From contig JBFWMF010000009.1 in the NCBI GenBank assembly GCA_050251735.1, positions 66,751-130,750 of the forward strand: a stretch of DNA of 64,000 nucleotides, in the 5' to 3' direction. Positions 35,280-43,637 of the stretch are shown here, piece by piece. A program made the position numbers and the translations under genes. The first letter of the stretch is position 1. The number at the start of each line of letters is the position of its first letter. Below the pieces are notes generated by a model, which saw only the letters and a program-made list of their open reading frames with translations, was not told where the DNA came from and ran no database searches. This DNA is from Desulfitobacterium sp050251735 (GTDB lineage Bacteria > Bacillota > Desulfitobacteriia > Desulfitobacteriales > Desulfitobacteriaceae).

Positions 35280-35648
35280 ATGCCCAAATCCTTTAAATTT
35301 AATCTTATCCTTAAAGGAATATTAATCGCGTCCGGTGCTGCTCTGCTCCTTTCCTTAATTCTTAGCCTCTTATTAACCTTCACACCCCTACGTGAGTCCT
35401 CTTTGGCTTATAACATTATCGTTGGGGTCAGTGTCTTCCTTGCTGCAGCGCTCACTGCCTATCGCGCCGGTAGGAAAGGCCTTTATTACGGAATCGGAAT
35501 TGGCATTGCCTTTATTATTTTGTTAATCATCTTGTTCATAATTTTGAGTCCGGATACCCTTTCCTGGTTAGAGTTAGGTGAAAAAACTATCATTTGCCTA
35601 GCCACAGGTGGGATTGGTGGAATCATCGGGGTCATCATCCGTAGATGA
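35280..35648 (+). CDS. TIGR04086-family membrane protein (YrzE-like)
   Basis: A 122-residue protein with four membrane helices and glycine-rich loops (AYRAGRKGLYYGIGIGIAF, CLATGGIGGIIGVIIRR). This pattern fits TIGR04086/YrzE, a small membrane family of spore-forming Firmicutes with no known role. Start ATG follows AAAGGAGGTATGACCT. Divergent from the winged-helix gene. Confidence 0.8.
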   Translation: MPKSFKFNLILKGILIASGAALLLSLILSLLLTFTPLRESSLAYNIIVGVSVFLAAALTAYRAGRKGLYYGIGIGIAFIILLIILFIILSPDTLSWLELGEKTIICLATGGIGGIIGVIIRR

Positions 35649-35775
35649 CATAAAGCTAATTCCCCAGATTCCGCGGGAGATTGAATCTTGAGATTAAATA
35701 ATAAAGATAATTGCTTTCTAATCTCTCCCAAAAGAGTTAAAATAGTAGTAAAGAATCTATTTGGGAGGGTTTTTT

Positions 35776-36243
35776 ATGTGCGTTGAAAAAACTCCTTGGG
35801 AGCTTGTCATAGACTTTCATGGTCATACCTGCCCCGGTATTGCCCTAGGTTATCGGGTTGCCCAACTAGCTCAACGGGAGATGGGCATTCGGCCCACTCC
35901 AGATTCAGAAGTATTAGTCAAAGCCTATACTCAATCCTGCGCAGTTGATGCCATACAGGTCTTAAACAAAGCTACCCTTGGACGTCGTGCCCTGATGATC
36001 AAAGAGACCCAACAGCACCTTTACCAATTTCACTTCACGGGAACTCAAGAAATACATCAATTTCGAATTGCTCAAGAAGTAATTGAGCATTTAGCTGCCT
36101 TCAATATTCAAAGTCTGAGTCCACGGGAAAAGCAAAACAAGATCCTAGAAGAGGTTCAATATGTGCTCTCAGTAGAAGAGTCTGCCTTCTGTCATTATGA
36201 ACTAATTCCCGGAGAACTAAAAAAAACAGCCCCTCATAGATAA
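35776..36243 (+). CDS. FmdE-family protein (formylmethanofuran dehydrogenase subunit E-like)
   Basis: A 155-residue soluble protein. DFHGHTCPGIALGYRVAQLA and the later SCAVDAIQVL are the FmdE-type metal-binding signatures (His and Cys ligands). The C-terminal zinc ribbon present in archaeal FmdE is missing. In bacteria such proteins are often linked to molybdenum/tungsten enzymes, but no such gene is adjacent. The ATG at 35776 is preferred over an upstream TTG since TTGGGAGGG lies before it. Single gene with its own terminator. Confidence 0.85.
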   Translation: MCVEKTPWELVIDFHGHTCPGIALGYRVAQLAQREMGIRPTPDSEVLVKAYTQSCAVDAIQVLNKATLGRRALMIKETQQHLYQFHFTGTQEIHQFRIAQEVIEHLAAFNIQSLSPREKQNKILEEVQYVLSVEESAFCHYELIPGELKKTAPHR

Positions 36244-36323
36244 CAACTGCAAAATAACAACAGTTTTAATAGCGATAGTTGTTAGTAAATAAAAGGTTAG
36301 GTAAATATAAAGTTAGGTAAATA

Positions 36324-36348
36324 AAAAGAAGCCGTGCAGGCTTCTTTT
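36324..36348. terminator. Bidirectional terminator after the FmdE-like gene
   Basis: AAAAGAAGCC-GTGCA-GGCTTCTTTT has a 10-bp stem with A/T runs on both sides, serving the FmdE-like gene and the convergent small membrane protein. Confidence 0.85.
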
Positions 36349-36353
36349 ATTTC

Positions 36354-36554
36354 TTATCGAGCATTTAATTTTGAGTAAAATTTATCATTTGTTGATGTGT
36401 CCGGAAGATCGGCAAAACGTGCTTCTTTGCCCGATGGTTTTTTCGCTTGATCATAGTAGCTAGAATGCTTAGATTTACTGGTCCATCTGTCCGAAGCTAA
36501 TAATACAATAAGAGCACCAAGAGCAACAATACCCATTATCCATTGAAATAACAT
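36354..36554 (-). CDS. Small single-pass membrane protein, unknown
   Basis: A 66-residue protein with one N-terminal membrane helix (FQWIMGIVALGALIVLLAS) and a hydrophilic Lys/Ser-rich tail. Strong ribosome site GGAGGTGTCATAATT before ATG 36554. No family recognised. Confidence 0.72.
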   Translation of the reverse strand: MLFQWIMGIVALGALIVLLASDRWTSKSKHSSYYDQAKKPSGKEARFADLPDTSTNDKFYSKLNAR

Positions 36555-36656
36555 AATTATGACACCTCCATTATTATTTTAGAGCCTGACAGCAGAATGT
36601 CAAGAGTGCAAATTCAACCATTCACCTATCATTATATACCATTGAGGGAATCTTTG

Positions 36657-36685
36657 CTGACAGAATATTTCGATTAGTCTATACT
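36657..36685 (+). promoter_or_regulatory. Sigma-A-type promoter without a downstream coding gene
   Basis: CTGACA (36657-36662) and TATACT (36680-36685) are 17 bases apart. The predicted start near 36692 leads into a short transcript ending at the terminator at 36733-36761. Confidence 0.6.
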
Positions 36686-36691
36686 AAATTC

Positions 36692-36762
36692 AAACACTCC
36701 TCAACCCTTTTCCACCCGGGCAATAGCCCCTTCCCCATCAAGCAACAGATGGGGATTTTTTA
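36692..36762 (+). ncRNA. Candidate small RNA with CU-rich region
   Basis: Promoter-to-terminator distance predicts a transcript of about 70 bases with no usable reading frame. The 5' two-thirds is CU-rich and unpaired (ACTCCTCAACCC, CCCCTTCCCC), complementary to Shine-Dalgarno sequences, and the 3' end is a CCCCATC/GATGGGG hairpin with a T-run. This layout is like trans-acting sRNAs such as RsaE/RoxS, but no sequence homology is claimed. Confidence 0.5.
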
Positions 36763-36767
36763 TTTTT
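36733..36767 (+). terminator. Plus-strand terminator without a coding gene upstream
   Basis: CCCCATC-AAGCAACA-GATGGGG is followed by ATTTTTTATTTTT on the plus strand. The minus strand has no T-run, so it does not serve the FtsA-like gene. Confidence 0.8.
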
Positions 36768-36769
36768 GC

Positions 36770-38887
36770 TTATTGCTTATTATTGGGAAAGATCTTTTCC
36801 CATTGGATCTCTATGCGGTCTCCCGGAATGAGAGGGGTTGTGAACTCTGCTTCTTGACCGTTTTTCTTCAAGGATAACTTGGCATTGGCAGGCATCCCCT
36901 GAGGTATCTTAATATGAGGAAGTAAATCCGAAAGTATTGGCCTGGTTTCATAACCCTCAACGATCAGTTCCATTCCATCTTCTACTTTATCCTGCCCGGT
37001 GAGAATTTTGCCACGGGAGAGCACACGGCGGATTTGGGGAGGAAAAAGAACCTCTTCACCATTGACACAAAACACCATAGGTCGCGGATTTAATTGTAAA
37101 TCCTTAATCGTAAGCTCTTTCACTCGGATGATTACCTCATCACCGGACTGAATAACCCGCTCGAGGGTTGCTTTTTGTCGGTTGACAAGAATTTCTCTTG
37201 TTTCGGGAATGGTATGTTCCTCACCGTCAATTTTATAATGTATCTCCGTCCGTTGATAATTCTTTTCCTGAAGAAAACGCAACAAATCCTTTATTGTTCG
37301 ATTACTCGCAACCTCTATCTTGGCACCATCGATAACGTTCATATGACCCTCTACCAGATGACCATTACAATAGATTTGCGGCGAGAAAAGCAGTGGTTGC
37401 CCATTAACCTTGATCTTCTTTGCTAGTACGCTAGGAATCAATTCAGCAAACGTTATTTGTGCATCTTTCCCATCGACTGCGGGTTGGAATTCAATGGTAT
37501 CGCCCTGCTTGAGTTCTTGGTCCAATTTCACCGCTTGACCATTGAGAATAAATTGCGCAGGTTTTCCGAATTCACCCTTGAGGATCTTCATCTCCCCGTT
37601 AAATTCAAAGGTTAGAGCCGAGCCTGGTCGACCCACAAGCAGTCTTGGTGCTATTCCCGCCGCCAGCAGCGCATCTGATACTGTCGCTAATTGCAATTCA
37701 AAGACTTGGACGGGGATGTCATTGACGTGTACCGAAAAGTATTGTAACCCTTCACCTTCTAAGGTAGATATGCCAATCCCGATGGGGGTTATGGCATCCG
37801 GTCCCTTGAGTGTTTCGTCACCCGAGACTCCCTGAATCCTTTCACGGATTTGGATACCCACTCTATTTCTCGGCATTTCGAGAAGTTCAGAAAGCATCTC
37901 CGCCAGATGAGGTGTTAAGCTTCCCCCACCGACGAGAATAATCGCATGGGGATTCCTTTGATTGAGGTGAAGCAATTCCCCAGCTATCTTTTGAGCTAAC
38001 TCGAAAACAACTGGGCGAATTACTTCGATAACTTCTTCTTGATCTATCGTTATTTCCGCCCCAAGAAAATCTGTAAAGGTAACTTGAGCGTTTGAATCCA
38101 AGCTGCGCTTGATTGTTTCTCCGGTTTTGAAATCCACCAGATAATGCTGGCAAATCCTTTCCGTGATTGCGTCCCCTGCCATGGGCACCATCCCATAGGC
38201 AAAAAACGATCCATTTTGGGTTAAGGCAATATCAGAAGTACCCGCGCCCACATCAACTAAGGCAAGATTCATTCGCCTCATATCCGGTGGAATGGCTGCT
38301 CTTCCAGCTGCAATGGGCTCTAAGGTTAAGTCCCTCATCTCTAAGCCAGCTCTGGTAATTACTCCTGTTAAGCCATCGATTACCGTACGAGGTAAAAATG
38401 AGGCAATCACCTTAACCTGGACCTCTTTTCCTCTTTGTCCGATCAGCTTGGCTAGACTTTGTCCTTCCAAAAAAGCTTCAATTGTACTATATCCAACACA
38501 ATGGTACGAGGTGCCGTCTTCAGGCTGTAACTCACGCAGGGCATGTTCTACTGCTTCCATTTCGAGAGCAAAAACATCCTCTCTTTCCCATATAATGGGA
38601 ACAAGATGCGATTTTTGCGCAGTAGCCACAACGGTTTTAAGCGCTCGCCCAGCTGCAGCAACAGATACATAGCATAGTTTCCTCATAATCTGTGCTTCTA
38701 GCTCCTCTTTCACCCATCGCACAGCTTCAGCGACTGCTTCAACATCGTGTATCTGGCCGTCATACATCGACCGCTGGCGATGCTCTGTTTGGGCTCGCGC
38801 GATGATTCGATAGCCCTCCGAAGTCTTTTCCATAATAAGCCCCATTACCAAGCGTGTGCCAATATCTAAAGCAAATACTTGTTCCAC
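36770..38887 (-). CDS. FtsA-like actin-fold ATPase with long repeat-containing C-terminal half
   Basis: A 705-residue protein. Residues 1-390 form an actin/FtsA-type ATPase: phosphate-1 FALDIGTRLVMGLI, phosphate-2 ALVDVGAGTSDIAL near 210, adenosine motif AIILVGGGSLTPHLAE near 318. The C-terminal 300 residues, absent from classical FtsA (about 420), contain about five similar units of the form NGxxh...GDxIxh, e.g. LNGQAVKLDQELKQGDTIEF, YCNGHLVEGHMNVIDG and VNRQKATLERVIQSGDEVII, suggestive of beta-grasp-like repeats. No amphipathic FtsA tail is visible. The GTG at 38887 (GAGG eight bases before) is preferred to 38896. No ftsZ nearby. Upstream neighbour pfkA is same strand. Confidence 0.85.
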   Translation of the reverse strand: MEQVFALDIGTRLVMGLIMEKTSEGYRIIARAQTEHRQRSMYDGQIHDVEAVAEAVRWVKEELEAQIMRKLCYVSVAAAGRALKTVVATAQKSHLVPIIWEREDVFALEMEAVEHALRELQPEDGTSYHCVGYSTIEAFLEGQSLAKLIGQRGKEVQVKVIASFLPRTVIDGLTGVITRAGLEMRDLTLEPIAAGRAAIPPDMRRMNLALVDVGAGTSDIALTQNGSFFAYGMVPMAGDAITERICQHYLVDFKTGETIKRSLDSNAQVTFTDFLGAEITIDQEEVIEVIRPVVFELAQKIAGELLHLNQRNPHAIILVGGGSLTPHLAEMLSELLEMPRNRVGIQIRERIQGVSGDETLKGPDAITPIGIGISTLEGEGLQYFSVHVNDIPVQVFELQLATVSDALLAAGIAPRLLVGRPGSALTFEFNGEMKILKGEFGKPAQFILNGQAVKLDQELKQGDTIEFQPAVDGKDAQITFAELIPSVLAKKIKVNGQPLLFSPQIYCNGHLVEGHMNVIDGAKIEVASNRTIKDLLRFLQEKNYQRTEIHYKIDGEEHTIPETREILVNRQKATLERVIQSGDEVIIRVKELTIKDLQLNPRPMVFCVNGEEVLFPPQIRRVLSRGKILTGQDKVEDGMELIVEGYETRPILSDLLPHIKIPQGMPANAKLSLKKNGQEAEFTTPLIPGDRIEIQWEKIFPNNKQ

Positions 38888-38977
38888 ACTGATCACCTCA
38901 AATGCAAGAATTCTACCTAATGTGCTTAATTTCCTCTATCTTCGTTTTTTCTTTTCTTGTCTTTGAGTTATGCCTTC

Positions 38978-39949
38978 TTAAATTGCTAACTGATTTGCTA
39001 GATCATAGAGAGCTTTATTCAGTGGTCTCCGCTCTCCATAAGCAACTTCTAGGGGCAAAGAAACGATTTCTTGATTCACATAGGCTGTCATACGATCCGT
39101 CTCGCCGGCACAGAGGATTTCTACCGCCTTGCCACCCATCTGGGAAGCTAAGACAATATCCATGGCACTGGGACTTCCTCCCCGTTGTATATGCCCTAAA
39201 ATCGTGACTCGGGTCTCAAATCCAGTACGTTGGCGAAGTTCTTCCCCTAGATGCAAAGCACTAGCTGCACCCTCTGCGACAATAATAATACTGTGATTCT
39301 TCCCTCGCTGATGGCCTCGTGCTAACTTAGCCATAATATCATCCATATCCGGCTTGATCTCGGGAACGATGATAGTTTCTGCGCCACAAGCTACCCCCGA
39401 CTGGAGCGCAATATTCCCACAATCTCGCCCCATGACCTCGACCAGGAAGGTGCGATCATGAGAAGTTGCTGTATCGCGAATTTTACTTACGGCCTGCACC
39501 ACATTATTTACGGCGGTATCAAAGCCAATGGTCAAATCCGTTCCTGCAATATCGTTATCAATCGTGCCTGGTATACCTACAATCGGTATTCCTTGGGCTG
39601 AAAGGGTTTGTGCCCCACGAAAAGAACCATCCCCGCCAATAATGATTAAGGCATCAATATCACGATAACGCAATTGCTCTGCCGCATTTTTTTGCCCTTC
39701 TGGAGTCATCATCTCAGAAGAACGGGCCGTCATAAGCATTGTTCCCCCGCGATGAATAATATCTGCTACAGCCCCCAAATTCATATGGATGAATTCACCA
39801 TGGATAAGTCCTTCGTAACCCTTTTTTACCCCAAGAACTTCAAGTCCATGATATATCCCCTTGCGCACTACAGCTCGGATGGCGGCATTCATCCCCGGTG
39901 CATCTCCACCACTGGTGAGAACGGCAACTTTTTTAATCCTATTTGTCAC
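38978..39949 (-). CDS. pfkA: ATP-dependent 6-phosphofructokinase
   Basis: Glycolytic kinase converting fructose-6-phosphate to the 1,6-bisphosphate; 323 residues. Motifs: LTSGGDAPGMNAAIRAVV, GGDGSFRGA for ATP/Mg, PGTIDNDIAGTDLTIGFDTA with the catalytic aspartate, EVMGRDCGNIAL and GHIQRGGSPSAMD. The glycine after GGDGS indicates the ATP-dependent bacterial type. GTG start follows GGGGG. The DnaA-like gene ends three bases upstream, so the two are almost certainly cotranscribed. No pyruvate kinase gene follows. Confidence 0.97.
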   Translation of the reverse strand: MTNRIKKVAVLTSGGDAPGMNAAIRAVVRKGIYHGLEVLGVKKGYEGLIHGEFIHMNLGAVADIIHRGGTMLMTARSSEMMTPEGQKNAAEQLRYRDIDALIIIGGDGSFRGAQTLSAQGIPIVGIPGTIDNDIAGTDLTIGFDTAVNNVVQAVSKIRDTATSHDRTFLVEVMGRDCGNIALQSGVACGAETIIVPEIKPDMDDIMAKLARGHQRGKNHSIIIVAEGAASALHLGEELRQRTGFETRVTILGHIQRGGSPSAMDIVLASQMGGKAVEILCAGETDRMTAYVNQEIVSLPLEVAYGERRPLNKALYDLANQLAI

Positions 39950-39952
39950 GCA

Positions 39953-40951
39953 TCATACCCCCTTCCTAAAATTCACGTCGTCACGAGCTTCAAAATACTC
40001 TAAGAACATTTTAGTCTTTGCACATATTTCGGGATTTTTCTTATTAAGGTCCTGAACCTGTTGATAGGATTTCATAACGCTGCTATGAGCTTTGTTCAGC
40101 AATAACCCTATCTCGGGATATGAAAGCTGACAGAGGCTCCGCATTCCGTAGATTGCTAGCGCCCGTGCCTCTCGCACTTGAGAAACTCTCGAAGTTCCAT
40201 ATATATCATCAAGATTCGTACCCGTTATATTTGCAGCATGGCGAATGATATTGTGCGGGGTAGGACGATGACTATCCCTATTTCTTAGATAGATTAAATA
40301 GGCTGTTAAGGCTTCCTTGTCCAGAGCCCCTTCCATTCTATTAGCGTATTCAATAAAGCCTTTTAAAAGGTTTTGGGCTTCCCGAAAACTGTGTATTTCC
40401 TTCGCTAGGGTCTCTAACACTTGCTCTTCTAAGATTAAATACTTAGCGTGTGCAAGCCGATACAGATAGTTTAAAATGTCTTCTCGGTTCGGCTGCCCAA
40501 TCGGAACAGCTAATCCCCCTCGTAAACGTGAGGCAAGTTTATGCCCGAGAATATCTAATTGAGATGGTTCTCCTTGAAATCCACAAATCATTTTGCGATC
40601 ACCTTGAAACAGAGCTTCGTAAGTATGATAGAATTCTTCGATACTGTGAGCCTTACCTTTTAGCAATTCAAGATGATCAATAATCAACACAGCCGGGGTG
40701 CGGACTCTGTGACGAAATTGAGCTAAGGTTCCTTCCTGAGCTGAAAAAGCATAGCTCTTGATAAAATCTTGGGCATCAAGGTAGAGAATAGAGTGCTGAT
40801 TCTTTAGTCGTTTAAAACACTGGAGGAGAAGTTCAGATTTTCCTACCCCCGCAGGACCATAAATTAGCGTAGAGAAAGAAGCTCGAGCAGGAGAGTATTC
40901 ATTCAGAATATTTTCGGCCATACGATTAAAGTCTGACGAAAGCCAAATCAT
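39953..40951 (-). CDS. DnaA paralogue lacking domains I and II
   Basis: A 332-residue AAA+ protein. Walker A GPAGVGKS (32-39), Walker B LIIDHLE (89-95; DnaA has IDD), and an arginine-finger-type ASRLRGGL near 142 as in DnaA box VII. The C-terminal 95 residues match DnaA domain IV: NIIRHAANITGTNLDDIYGTSR, VREARALAIYGMRSL, LSYPEIGLLLNKAHSSV. In DnaA the last reads GRDHTTV; here D and T are replaced (KAHSSV), so DnaA-box recognition may differ. Domains I (DnaB/DnaA contact) and II are missing. Start follows GGAAGGGGAGAG. Three bases upstream of pfkA. Confidence 0.87.
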   Translation of the reverse strand: MIWLSSDFNRMAENILNEYSPARASFSTLIYGPAGVGKSELLLQCFKRLKNQHSILYLDAQDFIKSYAFSAQEGTLAQFRHRVRTPAVLIIDHLELLKGKAHSIEEFYHTYEALFQGDRKMICGFQGEPSQLDILGHKLASRLRGGLAVPIGQPNREDILNYLYRLAHAKYLILEEQVLETLAKEIHSFREAQNLLKGFIEYANRMEGALDKEALTAYLIYLRNRDSHRPTPHNIIRHAANITGTNLDDIYGTSRVSQVREARALAIYGMRSLCQLSYPEIGLLLNKAHSSVMKSYQQVQDLNKKNPEICAKTKMFLEYFEARDDVNFRKGV

Positions 40952-41079
40952 ATCTCTCCCCTTCCTTTCTCAATTCTTACCATGATCTTCTCTTCCCATG
41001 ATCATCTCTGATGATGATCTATTCTTTCAATAATTTATTCTTAGCCATATCTCCTAAGTTTAAATTCTCAAAAGAGGAA

Positions 41080-41100
41080 AAAGAGGGACATTCCCTCTCT
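41080..41100 (-). terminator. Terminator after the cyclophilin gene
   Basis: On the minus strand AGAGGGA-ATG-TCCCTCT is followed by TTTTCC. About 80 bases past the stop codon; the gap also precedes the DnaA-like gene. Confidence 0.78.
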
Positions 41101-41178
41101 TTCCTATGTTCACTGCCTTATGTTACAAGCGAATGATTTTTATTTATAGTCTTTAAAAGCTATATATTCTTATAAGTC

Positions 41179-41688
41179 TTATAGAAAATCTACTGTAACC
41201 TTTTTCATCCGCTGATCTTCGATGGGTTTATCACGATAATCGCGTTTTTCATCGGCAATGCGATCTACTTCTTCGATCCCATCAATAATCTTACCAAAGG
41301 AAGCATACTGACCATCCAAGTGTGGTGAATTAGCATGCATAAGGAAAAATTGAGATCCTGCTGAGTTGGGGTTTGCCGTACGTGCCATGGAAATAACGCC
41401 ACGATCATGCTTCAGGTCATTTTGGAAGCCATTAGCAGTAAATTCACCTTTTATGCTATAGCCGCAGCCACCCATTCCGGTTCCTTGAGGATCTCCACCC
41501 TGAATCATAAAGCCGGGAATCACCCGATGAAAAATAATCCCGTCATAAAAACCTTTTTCAACTAAGGAAACAAAATTTTTCACTGTCTCGGGAGCTATCT
41601 CAGGATAAAGCTCAACCTTTATTTGATTTCCATTTTCCATTTCAATCGTTACGACAGGCTTCTTGCCATTTAATTCTTGTTCGCTCAC
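41179..41688 (-). CDS. Cyclophilin-type peptidyl-prolyl cis-trans isomerase
   Basis: Cytoplasmic protein-folding catalyst, 169 residues. Active-site features: FHRVIPGFMIQGGDP with the catalytic arginine, GSQFFLMHANSPHLDGQYASFGKI. No signal peptide. I place the start at GTG 41688, which follows AGGAGGATATACT; the longer in-frame extension to 41751 has no ribosome site. Stand-alone gene, divergent from the znu operon. Confidence 0.93.
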   Translation of the reverse strand: MSEQELNGKKPVVTIEMENGNQIKVELYPEIAPETVKNFVSLVEKGFYDGIIFHRVIPGFMIQGGDPQGTGMGGCGYSIKGEFTANGFQNDLKHDRGVISMARTANPNSAGSQFFLMHANSPHLDGQYASFGKIIDGIEEVDRIADEKRDYRDKPIEDQRMKKVTVDFL

Positions 41689-41778
41689 AGTATATCCTCC
41701 TAAAATTGAATTCTCTCCCTGATTATAACCATTTTTCAGCTCGTTTACCATGTTAATAAGTAAATTGAACTTAAAAAT

Positions 41779-41807
41779 TTGACATTTTGCTCTTTCTATA
41801 CTACACT
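41779..41807 (+). promoter_or_regulatory. Promoter of the znuACB-zur operon
   Basis: TTGACA (41779-41784) and TACACT (41802-41807) with a 17-base spacer. Start expected near 41814, inside the palindrome below. Confidence 0.75.
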
Positions 41808-41810
41808 TTC

Positions 41811-41833
41811 TTATTGAAATACTATATCAATAA
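41811..41833 (+). promoter_or_regulatory. Palindromic operator candidate for Zur
   Basis: A 23-bp palindrome TTATTGAAATA-C-TATATCAATAA with one mismatched pair overlaps the predicted start of transcription and ends at the znuA ribosome site. Fur-family proteins bind such AT-rich palindromes, and a Fur-family gene closes the operon. It differs from the Bacillus Zur box, so the assignment is inference. Confidence 0.55.
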
Positions 41834-41842
41834 GGAGGCACT

Positions 41843-42808
41843 ATGCCATCATTTAGCAATAATTCGAAATGGTTCATGATTATCCTAGCAGCATCTCTAG
41901 CTTTTTTTATAGGTGGTTGTTCAGCAGAGAAGCCCGTCAGCAATCTCAAACAAAATGTGGTTATCACCAGCATCTCTCCCCTTGCCGACCTGATTAAGGA
42001 AGTGGGCGGTGATCGAATTCAAGTCGTCAGCTTGGTACCAACGGGCAGTGACCCCCACACCTATGAGCCAAAGGCTGATGCAGTTCGGCAAGTGGCAACA
42101 GCTAAGCTCTTTTTTGCTAACGGTGTCGGCCAAGAATACTATCTGGAAGACCTCATTAGTAATTCCCAAAACCCTAGCATCAGGACCGTGGTCTTATCTG
42201 AGGGACTCCCCCTCTTAGGGGTGAAGGAGTATGATGCTCATAAAGAGGAAGGGACCCACACTGAAGGGGATGGTCATGATCACTCCCAGGGTAACCCTCA
42301 TTTATGGCTGGATGTAACAAACGCTCAACATTATGTAGAAAAAATCCGTGACGTCTTGATCGAGACCTACCCTCAAGATCAAGAGGTCTTCGCCACCAAT
42401 GCCCAAAACTATCTTCTGGAACTGGAATCCTTGGATCAATGGATACAAGAGCAAATCCAGACTATTCCTGAAAACCATCGCCAAATTATCGTCTACCATA
42501 ATGCTTGGAGTTATTATACAGAACGTTATGGTCTCACTGTCCTTCGTACGGTGGTTTCTGGAGAAGAATCCGAACCTCTACTTATGGAATACACCCAACT
42601 CCTACAACTTATTGAGGAACATGATGTAAAAGCTATCTTTGGGGAGGTTGGCTTTAATAACAAGCTCATTCTTAAACTTGCCCAAGATACAGGGATTAAG
42701 GTCGTAGATGATTTGTATCCTGACACCCTCGGTGTTAGTCCAGATACAGACAGCTATATAGGCATCATGAAGCACAATACCAATGCCTTTGTCTCCGCTC
42801 TAAAATAA
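41843..42808 (+). CDS. znuA: Zinc ABC transporter substrate-binding lipoprotein
   Basis: A 321-residue cluster A-I metal-binding lipoprotein. Lipobox FFIGGC at residues 23-28; TSISPLADLIKEVGGDRIQV at the N-terminus; metal histidines in PHTYEP, GNPHLWLD and YHNAW; and a His-rich loop (DAHKEEGTHTEGDGHDHSQG) typical of zinc binders. First gene of the operon, ATG after AAGGAGGCACT. Zinc is favoured by the His loop and by zur at the end; manganese cannot be ruled out. Confidence 0.93.
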   Translation: MPSFSNNSKWFMIILAASLAFFIGGCSAEKPVSNLKQNVVITSISPLADLIKEVGGDRIQVVSLVPTGSDPHTYEPKADAVRQVATAKLFFANGVGQEYYLEDLISNSQNPSIRTVVLSEGLPLLGVKEYDAHKEEGTHTEGDGHDHSQGNPHLWLDVTNAQHYVEKIRDVLIETYPQDQEVFATNAQNYLLELESLDQWIQEQIQTIPENHRQIIVYHNAWSYYTERYGLTVLRTVVSGEESEPLLMEYTQLLQLIEEHDVKAIFGEVGFNNKLILKLAQDTGIKVVDDLYPDTLGVSPDTDSYIGIMKHNTNAFVSALK

Positions 42809-42857
42809 TAAATCAGGCAAAAAGCTCATAACTCCGCTGATGGAAGAAGGTTTTCTA

Positions 42858-43637
42858 ATGCATCTCCACAATTCTCAACTACCCCTGGCCGTTGAATTTG
42901 ATTCGTTTTATTTTACCCTGCCCCAACGGGAAATTCTTTGGGATATTAACCTTAAAATTCCCAGCGGCTCTTGCATAGGCATTATCGGACCCAACGGCTC
43001 CGGCAAATCAACTCTTATCAAAAGCATCGTCGGTTTGAACCCTCCCTCTCAAGGAACTGTTAAGGTGTTTGGTCAGCCTCCAACTCAAGAATGGCGGCGC
43101 AAAATGCAGTTGGGTTATGTCCCCCAGCTTAAAACCATGGATAAGGATTTCCCCATTTCTGTTTATGAAGTCGTTATGCTCGGCAGAACCGGGCGTTTAG
43201 GATGGCTGAAACGTCCCCGAGCAGAGGATCATCACCTTGTTGAGCAGGCTTTGCAAAAGGTCAATATGCTCCAGCTAAAGAATCGTCCCATCGGCCAACT
43301 TTCTGGAGGCCAGCAGCAAAGGGTTTTGATTGCCCGAGCCCTTGCCACCGAATCGCAGCTCTTGCTTTTAGACGAACCCGCTACTGGGTTAGATATCCCT
43401 TCTCAGGAAAGTATTTATCGTCTTATTGAAGATTTACATGGCGAAGGAATTACCATCCTTACCACGACCCATGATTTAGCCGCTTTGGAATATCATCATT
43501 TTGATTTAATTTTGTGTCTAAACCAAACCGTCATCGCATTTGGTGCACCCGAGGAAGTTCTCATTCCCGATATTTTAGAGCGTACCTTCATGGGAAGCCA
43601 ACTAGGAGGGATAATTCGCAATGCATCTATTAACTGA
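42858..43637 (+). CDS. znuC: Zinc ABC transporter ATP-binding protein
   Basis: ABC ATPase of 259 residues energising the metal importer. Walker A GPNGSGKST, Q-loop YVPQL, signature LSGGQQQRVLIARALA, Walker B LLLLDEPATGLD and H-loop TTHD are complete. I place the start at ATG 42858 since GAAGAAGG precedes it, not at the in-frame ATG 42840. Overlaps the permease start by 17 bases, indicating translational coupling. Confidence 0.94.
   Translation: MHLHNSQLPLAVEFDSFYFTLPQREILWDINLKIPSGSCIGIIGPNGSGKSTLIKSIVGLNPPSQGTVKVFGQPPTQEWRRKMQLGYVPQLKTMDKDFPISVYEVVMLGRTGRLGWLKRPRAEDHHLVEQALQKVNMLQLKNRPIGQLSGGQQQRVLIARALATESQLLLLDEPATGLDIPSQESIYRLIEDLHGEGITILTTTHDLAALEYHHFDLILCLNQTVIAFGAPEEVLIPDILERTFMGSQLGGIIRNASIN

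Noticed and set aside
38292..38672. 126-codon plus-strand frame inside the FtsA-like gene
   Set aside because: Antisense shadow of a clear coding sequence, without start signals or recognisable domains.
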